A program made the position numbers and the translations under genes. From positions 1-15,206 of the forward strand of contig DQOT01000286.1 in the NCBI GenBank assembly GCA_015658495.1: 15,206 nt of DNA, read 5' to 3'. Positions 7,557-13,830 of the stretch are shown piece by piece. The notes beneath the pieces are model-generated. The model did not search any database. It saw only the letters and a program-made list of their open reading frames with translations, and was not told where the DNA came from. The DNA is from Fidelibacterota bacterium (lineage in GTDB: Bacteria > Fidelibacterota > Marinisomatia > Marinisomatales > UBA1611). How positions within the stretch are numbered: the first letter of the stretch is position 1; the number at the start of each line of letters is the position of its first letter.

Positions 7557-8909
7557 ATGAAGGTAGTGATAATCGGTGGTGGCGAAGTGGGTTTCCATGT
7601 CGCTAAAGCCCTAAGCGAAGAAAATTACGATATAACAGTTATCGATATTGACCCGTACAAGTGTCGGCGTGCTTCCGAAAACTTGGACGTCATTGTTGTA
7701 GAGGGGAATGGCGCCAGTCCTAAAACACTCACTGAAGCTCATGTGGGGGAAGCGGATTATGTATTATGTTTGACGCGCGTTGACGAGGTCAATTTGATCG
7801 CGTCCCAGCAAGCCCATAAACTGGGTGCCAATAAGATTATTGCCCGCCTTCGAAATCAACAATATACTGCGCACGATTCTATTATTCGACCGGAAAAATT
7901 CGGTGTGGATGTAGTGATTCATCCTGAAAAAGCCGCCTGTGAAGAGATTATGCGCTTGGTAAAACATCCCTATGCTGTCCAAGTCATGGATTTTGAAGCG
8001 GGACGCCTCACCATGTTAGGTCTCCATATTAATGGAGATTGTGAAAACCTGAATGGAAAACCACTGGGCAAAGTTTGTATGGAAAACAGCCATTTCCGGT
8101 TTGGAGTGATTGCTGTACTTCGCGGTTTGGAGACCATTATTCCCTGGGCTGATTTCGAATTCCAGGATGGCGATATCTGTTATTTTATTATCAAGACAGA
8201 AGATATTGAAAATTTATTAGGATTGCTCTGCAAGGAAGTAACAGAAACCCACCGGGTTATGATTATCGGTGCATCCAAGATTGGGCGATCCCTAGCGAAG
8301 GATTTACCCAGTGATTCAATTAATGTCCGTTTGGTGGATTACAACCGTCCCAAAGCAGGGCAGATTTCCCATAATATCGATGAGTCCATGATCATTTATG
8401 GCGATGGGACTGATATTGAATTTTTAAAATCAGAAAATATCCAAGATGTAGATAGTTTCATTTCTGTCACCGAAAATGAGAAGACCAATTTGATAGCTGG
8501 ACTATTAGCAAAGCATCTGGGCGCGAAACAAAGTATTATCCACATCTCTACAACGGAATATATCCCTACGATTCAGGAAATCGGTGCAGGGGCCGTCATC
8601 AGTAAAAACCTATCTACTGTGAATTCTATCTTAAAAGAACTCCATACAGATGTGACTGAAATTCCCGTTGTTACCTTTGATGAGATTGAAGTGGATGTGA
8701 TTGAATTTCAGCCAGATGCAGGAAGCCTTGTGACCCAGCGTCCACTAAAAGAATTGAATTTTCCTAAAGATAGTATCGTTGGGATGATCAATCATCATGG
8801 TAAGATTCGCATTGCCCATGGGTCATCTATCCTTACAGATGATGACACAGCATTGGTCTTCGCAAAACCAAAAGCCATCAGTAAATTGAAAAAATTGTTC
8901 GGATCATGA
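7557..8909 (+). CDS. trkA: Trk system K+ uptake regulatory protein TrkA
   Basis: TrkA is the cytosolic nucleotide-binding ring that gates the TrkH K+ channel. The 450-residue product has the full tandem arrangement RCK_N, TrkA_C, RCK_N, TrkA_C. The first Rossmann fold has GGGEVG at 7-12 and an acidic strand end (VIDIDP, Asp30/Asp32) that fits NAD(H)/adenine nucleotide binding. The second begins near residue 234 (RVMIIGASKIGRSLA), where the glycine motif reads G-A-S-K-I-G instead of GxGxxG. Further RCK signatures are VVEGNGASPKTL and IIYGDGTDIEFL. The start fits the family N-terminus (MKVVIIGGG). The only purine run, AAGG at 7552-7555, is 1 nt from the ATG, too close for a normal ribosome binding site. 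The stop overlaps the trkH ATG by 4 nt (ATGA), as expected for subunits of one transporter. Confidence 0.95.
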   Translation: MKVVIIGGGEVGFHVAKALSEENYDITVIDIDPYKCRRASENLDVIVVEGNGASPKTLTEAHVGEADYVLCLTRVDEVNLIASQQAHKLGANKIIARLRNQQYTAHDSIIRPEKFGVDVVIHPEKAACEEIMRLVKHPYAVQVMDFEAGRLTMLGLHINGDCENLNGKPLGKVCMENSHFRFGVIAVLRGLETIIPWADFEFQDGDICYFIIKTEDIENLLGLLCKEVTETHRVMIIGASKIGRSLAKDLPSDSINVRLVDYNRPKAGQISHNIDESMIIYGDGTDIEFLKSENIQDVDSFISVTENEKTNLIAGLLAKHLGAKQSIIHISTTEYIPTIQEIGAGAVISKNLSTVNSILKELHTDVTEIPVVTFDEIEVDVIEFQPDAGSLVTQRPLKELNFPKDSIVGMINHHGKIRIAHGSSILTDDDTALVFAKPKAISKLKKLFGS

Positions 8910-10375
8910 GACCCAAACCTCTCCTGAATATTCTCGGGGCGCTTCTCTCAATTTTAGGCATGACAATGATAGTGCCTATTTTTATATCCTATGGCTATGG
9001 CGAATCTGACCTGAATGGATTCCTGTATTCAGCATTGATTTGCATAAGTATCGGGTTACCGGTTTGGATCATGACGAGGCATCGCAGACCTCTGACCAAT
9101 CGAGACGGGTTTGCGATTGTTACATTTTCCTGGATCATCACGGCTGTGGCAGGCGCATTGCCATTCTATTTTTCCGGTGCTATCCCCAACATCACAGATG
9201 CATTTTTTGAATCCATGTCCGGCGTAACCACGACGGGTGCATCCATCATTGGGAATACAGACACTCTTCCAAATCTGCCCAATGGCATTGAAAGCCTGCC
9301 CCACGGAATCCTGTTTTGGCGGTCTTTCATTCAATGGATCGGCGGTATGGGAATTGTGGTATTTTATATTGCAATTCTTCCGTTACTGGGTGTGGGGGGT
9401 GTACAGTTATTCAAGGCAGAGGTCCCGGGTCCCGTGGCGGATAAGATCACGCCTCGCGTTCGTGAAACGGCGAAGTTCCTCTGGATTGTTTATGTTGGGA
9501 TCACAACTGCAGAAGCCATTGCCTTAATGGTGGCCGGCATGGGTGTTTTTGATGCGATTTGTCATTCTTTTACCACCATGCCAACCGGAGGATACTCCAC
9601 TAAAAATGCTAGTATTGGATATTACGATAGTATGGCCATTCAATATATCATCATTTTCTTTATGTTCCTGGCCGGTATCAATTTTACCCTACATTTTCAT
9701 GCGATAATGGGGAATATGAAATCCTATTTTAGAGATAAGGAGTTTTTGACCTATTTTGGAATTATTATTGTTGCTGGTTTTCTTATTTTCTTAAGTATTT
9801 CTGTTGGTGAGAATGAATGGACAGAAAAACATTTCCGTGATTCGCTTTTTCAGACAGTTGCAATTTTAACCGGTACCGGTTATAGTACAGCAGATTATGA
9901 ATTGTGGACATATTTTGCTCAATTTATGCTCTTATTTATGATGTTTATCGGTGGCATGGGTGGTTCTACTACCGGTGGAATGAAAATTGTTCGTATTATG
10001 CTCTTGTTCAAATATGCTGCGAAGGAAACACGGCGTATGCTTCATCTTAAAGCAATTCTACCTATTCGGATTGGCAGTCGCTATATTCCCGAAGATGTGA
10101 TCCGCAATACTTTGGGATTTTTTCTATTCTACATATCATTTTTTATTTTTACAACCATGGTGTTGACAGCCATGAATATTGATCTTGAATCTGCCATTGG
10201 TGCGTCAGCTAGTGCCATTGGCAATATTGGTCCGAGTTTAGGAGCATTTGGACCCACAGATAATTATGCATTGTTACCGACATTCGGTAAATGGTTGTTG
10301 AGTTTTTGTATGCTTTTAGGGCGTTTAGAAATTTTCACCGTGATGGTACTCTTTAGCCGAACTTTTTGGAAATAA
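8906..10375 (+). CDS. trkH: Trk system potassium uptake membrane protein TrkH
   Basis: TrkH is the inner-membrane K+ translocating subunit. The 489-residue protein is strongly hydrophobic, with about ten or more membrane helices. It shows the four pore-loop filter segments of the superfamily: TTTGAS (108-113), MPTGGYST (225-232), LTGTGYST (321-328) and AIGNIGPS (437-444). Each carries a filter glycine. The conserved IQWIGGMGIVVF and MFIGGMGGSTTGGMKIVR segments are also present. Length and motifs match TrkH/TrkG and not the shorter KtrB. It is coupled to trkA by a 4-nt overlap. The stop TAA at 10373-10375 overlaps the Shine-Dalgarno sequence of the next gene. No frameshift or missing filter residue is seen. 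Confidence 0.95.
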   Translation: MRPKPLLNILGALLSILGMTMIVPIFISYGYGESDLNGFLYSALICISIGLPVWIMTRHRRPLTNRDGFAIVTFSWIITAVAGALPFYFSGAIPNITDAFFESMSGVTTTGASIIGNTDTLPNLPNGIESLPHGILFWRSFIQWIGGMGIVVFYIAILPLLGVGGVQLFKAEVPGPVADKITPRVRETAKFLWIVYVGITTAEAIALMVAGMGVFDAICHSFTTMPTGGYSTKNASIGYYDSMAIQYIIIFFMFLAGINFTLHFHAIMGNMKSYFRDKEFLTYFGIIIVAGFLIFLSISVGENEWTEKHFRDSLFQTVAILTGTGYSTADYELWTYFAQFMLLFMMFIGGMGGSTTGGMKIVRIMLLFKYAAKETRRMLHLKAILPIRIGSRYIPEDVIRNTLGFFLFYISFFIFTTMVLTAMNIDLESAIGASASAIGNIGPSLGAFGPTDNYALLPTFGKWLLSFCMLLGRLEIFTVMVLFSRTFWK

Positions 10376-10378
10376 GGA
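10374..10378 (+). promoter_or_regulatory. Ribosome binding site of the crotonase gene
   Basis: AAGGA at 10374-10378 overlaps the trkH stop codon and sits 5 nt before the ATG at 10384. It fixes that start and allows this gene to be translated independently of trkH. Confidence 0.6.
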
Positions 10379-10383
10379 ATTAA

Positions 10384-11154
10384 ATGTTTATTAATAGAGA
10401 AATAATAGACCAAGTTGGGATTCTGACCATTGATCGGCAAGATGCTCTGAATGCCGTGAATCCTCACATACTCAAGGAATTGGACCAGGCTGTGAAGGAC
10501 TTTATTGCAGATGAGAATGTAGGCGTCATTATTTTGACTGGAGCAGGAGAAAAAGCATTTATTGCCGGTGCAGATATTAAGCTCATGCAGCAGTTAGATA
10601 CCCAAGGAGCCTTGGATTTTGGCAAGTTGGGTCAGGAAGTAACCATGACTATAGAAGACTCTCCAAAACCGGTTATTGCTGCTGTTAATGGTTTTGCTCT
10701 TGGAGGTGGCTGTGAGATTAGCCTTGCATGCCATATTCGATTTGCCAGTGAAAATGCTATGTTTGCTCAACCGGAAGTGAAATTAGGGCTTATTCCTGGA
10801 TGGGGAGGTACACAAAGGTTGCCAAGGATTGTGGGAAAAGGTAATGCCATTGAGCTCATTATCGGGGGACACATGATCGATGCCAATGAAGCATTACGGA
10901 TCGGATTAGCCAATAAGGTTTTTCCGTTAGATAACTTGATGAATGAAGCGTTAAAATTTGCAAAACTTGTTTTAGGAAATGGTCCCAATTCTGTGGCTGA
11001 ATCATTACATTGTATCAATGAATCTGCCGGGCATTCACTCATTGAAGGATTGAATTTGGAAGTGGAGGCATTCAGTGATCTGTTTGGGACAGATGAGACG
11101 ACGGAGGGACTCATGGCATTTGTAGAAAAAAGAAAAGCTGATTTTCGATCTTAA
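10384..11154 (+). CDS. Enoyl-CoA hydratase (crotonase family)
   Basis: This 256-residue crotonase-fold protein probably hydrates trans-2-enoyl-CoA to 3-hydroxyacyl-CoA in fatty-acid or short-chain acyl-CoA metabolism. The oxyanion-hole and CoA motifs are AFIAGADIK (Gly62-Ala63) and AVNGFALGGGCE. Both catalytic glutamates of true hydratases are present: Glu111 in GGGCE and Glu131 in AQPEVKLGLIPGWGGTQRL. This argues against the isomerase or dehalogenase branches. Length equals the single-domain family norm, and the 3-hydroxyacyl-CoA dehydrogenase fusion seen in FadB is absent. The profile resembles short-chain (crotonyl-CoA) hydratases, but the chain-length preference cannot be read. It follows trkH by 8 nt, and its TAA shares a base with the next ATG (TAATG). 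There is no obvious functional tie to K+ uptake, while the methylmalonyl-CoA epimerase gene 2.2 kb downstream belongs to related acyl-CoA chemistry. Confidence 0.92.
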   Translation: MFINREIIDQVGILTIDRQDALNAVNPHILKELDQAVKDFIADENVGVIILTGAGEKAFIAGADIKLMQQLDTQGALDFGKLGQEVTMTIEDSPKPVIAAVNGFALGGGCEISLACHIRFASENAMFAQPEVKLGLIPGWGGTQRLPRIVGKGNAIELIIGGHMIDANEALRIGLANKVFPLDNLMNEALKFAKLVLGNGPNSVAESLHCINESAGHSLIEGLNLEVEAFSDLFGTDETTEGLMAFVEKRKADFRS

Positions 11155-12191
11155 TGCATCGTTATTCTATTCTTGCCCTTGGGGCATTTGATTATATCTT
11201 AAATAAAACCGGGAATGCGCTTATACGGTATCGCCCCGAAGAAGTGGTCGCAGTGATCGACCCGGAAAAAGCAGGACAAACAGCTCAGCAGGTTTTGGGG
11301 TGGGGTGGGGATATTCCCTGTGTATCGAGTTTTAATGACACCAAAGGATTTGACTCAACCCATCTCGTTATTGGAAGTGCGCCCCAAGGTGGCGATTTAA
11401 ATGATGCTTACCGCAAAGAAATCCGGGATGCAATCATTTCCGGCTGCCATATCATTAGCGGGATGCATATTTTTTTAAATGATGATTCGGAATTTTCTCA
11501 TTTAGCAAAAGAAAATGGCATTAAGATCACGGATCTTCGCCGTCCCCCTAGTCCACCTCATTTTCCCAAGGGCACATGGAAAAACCGAAAATTTCCCGTA
11601 TTGCTCATTGTTGGTTCCGATTGTGATACAGGTAAAATGACTACGGCATGGGAGATTTTCGAAGCACTCAAAAAAAGAAATCGGAAAGTGGAATTCGTGG
11701 GCACAGGGCAGACAGGTATCCTTTTGTCTGGAAAAGGTGTGCCCATTGATGCTGTTGTCTCCGATTTTTTAGCAGGGGAGACCGAACACTGTTTAAATCA
11801 GCTACCAGGGGATACTGAATTGGCACTTGTGGAAGGACAAGGTGCACTAAACAATATGTTTTATTCCAGCGTCACCTTAGGACTCATCCATGGATCCATG
11901 CCGGATTTTATGGTTCTTACCCATGAACCTGGTAGGGAATTGGATTGTGCGGATCATCCATTTCCTGATATGAAAAAAATGCTTCAAATTCATATAGACA
12001 TCATGAAACCGTTTAAGAAATCAACTTTTCTAGGGATGAATTATCTCACCTTGAAACTGCATGATGACCTTGCCATGGAAACGTGTAATTCTGCCCGGGA
12101 TCGATATGAGATGCCTGTGACAGATCTTGTGAGATTTGGCGGGCGGCAACTCATTAATACGATTGAAAACGCCATGGACGAATGGAGCTGA
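11154..12191 (+). CDS. dgcN: DUF1611-family P-loop protein, likely D-glutamate N-acetyltransferase (DgcN-like)
   Basis: This 345-residue protein has two domains. The N-terminal Rossmann-like part (about 1-135) contains VVAVIDPEKAGQTA and HLVIGSAPQGGDL. The C-terminal P-loop domain (about 145-340) contains VGSDCDTGKMTTAWEI (153-168), EFVGTGQTGIL (180-190), SDFLAGETE (203-211) and LVEGQGAL (225-232). This is the DUF1611 architecture. Members of this family named DgcN acetylate D-glutamate, and their gene partner DgcA racemises N-acetyl-D-glutamate to N-acetyl-L-glutamate. Here the next gene, overlapping by 10 nt, is an enolase-superfamily epimerase of the right type. The pairing is therefore what the pathway predicts. 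The family is clear from the sequence; the acetyltransferase function is inferred from known family members and gene context. The ATG shares a base with the crotonase stop. Confidence 0.8.
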   Translation: MHRYSILALGAFDYILNKTGNALIRYRPEEVVAVIDPEKAGQTAQQVLGWGGDIPCVSSFNDTKGFDSTHLVIGSAPQGGDLNDAYRKEIRDAIISGCHIISGMHIFLNDDSEFSHLAKENGIKITDLRRPPSPPHFPKGTWKNRKFPVLLIVGSDCDTGKMTTAWEIFEALKKRNRKVEFVGTGQTGILLSGKGVPIDAVVSDFLAGETEHCLNQLPGDTELALVEGQGALNNMFYSSVTLGLIHGSMPDFMVLTHEPGRELDCADHPFPDMKKMLQIHIDIMKPFKKSTFLGMNYLTLKLHDDLAMETCNSARDRYEMPVTDLVRFGGRQLINTIENAMDEWS

Positions 12192-13225
12192 CGTTTACCA
12201 CGTATCGGATCCAACTTCATCACACCTTCGGGATTGCCCGCAGCGCTAATGATTGGTATGATGTGGTTTTTATTTATTTAAAAGACCGCAACCTTATTGG
12301 CCGGGGAGAAGCTGCACCGTCGCTTCGATATAACGAATCCACGGAACGGATTCTGTCTGTCCTGAAGCAAAAAGTGAGATTCCCGGAAGATTGTTCAAAC
12401 AGGGATGTGATCTGGAATTATGTTTTACCCCAACTGAAAGGGATCAAAGCGTTGGAAGCAGCTTTCAGCATGGCGCTCTGGGATTGGTGGTCACAAAAGA
12501 ATGAAAAAAGCGTATCTGAACACCTGGGGATGGCGAGGACAGAAATGCCAATCACCAGTTTTACCATTGCCATTGGCGATTTGGATGAGATTGGCCAAAA
12601 AATTGAAGAAGCGCAACCCTACACTATACTGAAAGTGAAATTGGGGACACCGAACATGGATCGTGAAATTATGACCGAGATCCGCCGCCACACGGATAAA
12701 GTCATCCGAATTGATGCCAATGAAGGATGGCAGCCGGAAACAGCTCACCATTTTTGTCATTGGCTTGCGGACCAAAATGTAGAATTTGTGGAACAACCTT
12801 TTCCCGCAGATCAATTAGAGTATACAGCCGCGTTAAAGGAAAAGTCTCCACTGGATATCTATGCAGACGAAAACAGCATGGATTCGGCAGATATTCCCCA
12901 GATTGCCCATGCATTTGATGGGATCAATATTAAATTGATGAAATGCGGTTCCTTAGAAGAAGGCAAACGCATGATAAATTTGGCGCGATTCCATGACCTG
13001 AAGATCATGCTGGGATGTATGGTGGAATCTTCGGTGGGAATTACGGCAGCTGCCCAATTGGCTGGCAAAGTGAATGCAGCGGACCTAGACGGTAACCTGT
13101 TGATCAATAATGATCCTTATCGTGGGGTCACCGTGGAAGATGGTCGATTAGTTTTGCCTGAGGGATATGGTTTGGGATTGAGTTTAGACGATAGTTTTGG
13201 GGAGAAATTCAATGAACTTAAATAA
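12182..13225 (+). CDS. dgcA: Enolase-superfamily epimerase: N-acetyl-D-glutamate racemase (DgcA-like) or L-Ala-D/L-Glu epimerase
   Basis: This 347-residue member of the muconate-lactonizing subgroup of the enolase superfamily has all expected catalytic residues. The KxK pair Lys151-Lys153 is in LKVKLG. The metal ligands are Asp178 (IRIDANEGW), Glu204 (FVEQPF) and Asp229 (YADENS). The opposite-face base is Lys251 in INIKLMKCG. Together these indicate 1,1-proton transfer, that is racemisation or epimerisation. Near the C-terminus, Asp301-Leu-Asp303 (DLDGNLL) matches the DxD motif by which dipeptide epimerases hold the substrate ammonium group. That motif supports an L-Ala-D/L-Glu epimerase. The 10-nt overlap with the DUF1611 gene supports the D-glutamate pathway. 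Both readings act on glutamate stereochemistry, probably from peptidoglycan turnover. The start aligns with the family N-terminus, and no Shine-Dalgarno sequence is seen. Confidence 0.8.
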   Translation: MELTFTTYRIQLHHTFGIARSANDWYDVVFIYLKDRNLIGRGEAAPSLRYNESTERILSVLKQKVRFPEDCSNRDVIWNYVLPQLKGIKALEAAFSMALWDWWSQKNEKSVSEHLGMARTEMPITSFTIAIGDLDEIGQKIEEAQPYTILKVKLGTPNMDREIMTEIRRHTDKVIRIDANEGWQPETAHHFCHWLADQNVEFVEQPFPADQLEYTAALKEKSPLDIYADENSMDSADIPQIAHAFDGINIKLMKCGSLEEGKRMINLARFHDLKIMLGCMVESSVGITAAAQLAGKVNAADLDGNLLINNDPYRGVTVEDGRLVLPEGYGLGLSLDDSFGEKFNELK

Positions 13226-13384
13226 ATCCAAGTCAAGATTCTTCCTACCTGACCTGTTTAGATGCATGTGGCAGGCTGGCATTTCGCTTCGCTACATTCT
13301 GAATGATATTTTTTTAATTTAGCGATCCTTCGTAACCTTTCCTGCCTGCCGTAACAGCAGTGCAGGCAAGGCGGCTAACAAAAT
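13226..13384 (+). repeat. Repeat-like intergenic element with inverted repeats
   Basis: This 159-nt gap holds no plausible gene but several short symmetric elements. TGCCTGC at 13343-13349 pairs with GCAGGCA at 13362-13368 across a 12-nt loop. GGCAGGC at 13270-13276 can instead pair with GCCTGCC at 13344-13350, which would enclose the whole centre. CATTCTGAATG at 13295-13305 is a hyphenated palindrome directly after TTCGCTTCGCT. Its G/C-rich arms stand out from the AT-rich surroundings. The look is that of a dispersed intergenic repeat (REP/MITE-like). No second copy lies in the window, so this is not shown. There is no T-run after either stem, so a terminator is not supported. Confidence 0.4.
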
Positions 13385-13792
13385 ATGAAAATACTTGGAA
13401 TAGAACATATAGGAATTGCCGTAAAAGACCTGGCGAATGATTCCCCATTTTGGAAACATGTTTTAGATATTTATCACAGTTCAACTGAAGTGTTGGAAGA
13501 CCAAGGCGTTACCACGGATATTTATGGTACGGGAAAAGGGAAAGTTGAATTATTGGAAGCGACAAATCCAGATTCTCCTATTGCAAAATTTATAGATAAA
13601 CGCGGTGCAGGAATTCATCATGTGTGTTTTGAAGTAGATGATATAATTGAAGCAATACAAGAACTTAAAGAAAATAATATTCAGGTTTTAGGCGACACTT
13701 ATTCCATTGGGGCAGAGGGATATAAAGTGGTGTTTATTCACCCCAGATCAACGGGTGGTGTATTGGTAGAGTTAGCTGAAAAGCCGGAATAG
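13385..13792 (+). CDS. mce: Methylmalonyl-CoA epimerase
   Basis: This 135-residue enzyme of the vicinal-oxygen-chelate (glyoxalase/bleomycin) fold interconverts (R)- and (S)-methylmalonyl-CoA, linking propionyl-CoA and succinyl-CoA. Two beta-alpha-beta-beta-beta modules are visible. They carry the usual metal-site positions: His8 in IEHIGIAVKDL, a His of GIHHVCFEVDD (78-79), and Glu129 in GVLVELAE. The family signature segments KVELLEATNPDSPIAKFI and FIHPRSTGGVLVE are well conserved. Length is typical. It stands apart from the tightly packed genes upstream, behind the repeat-like gap, and its codons are more A/T-rich than those of the preceding epimerase gene. Only a weak purine stretch precedes the ATG, about 13 nt upstream. 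The methylmalonyl-CoA mutase and propionyl-CoA carboxylase partners are not in the window. Confidence 0.93.
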   Translation: MKILGIEHIGIAVKDLANDSPFWKHVLDIYHSSTEVLEDQGVTTDIYGTGKGKVELLEATNPDSPIAKFIDKRGAGIHHVCFEVDDIIEAIQELKENNIQVLGDTYSIGAEGYKVVFIHPRSTGGVLVELAEKPE

Positions 13793-13830
13793 CCAACCTT
13801 TCAACCCAATATTGTTAAACAGACCAGGGG

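Noticed and set aside
13343..13368. Rho-independent terminator after the epimerase gene
   Set aside because: The 7-bp stem has a 12-nt loop and no following T-run on either strand.
13793..13830. Shared bidirectional terminator between mce and the convergent minus-strand gene
   Set aside because: Only a weak AACCC/GGGTT pairing with a long loop is present and no T-run follows on either strand.
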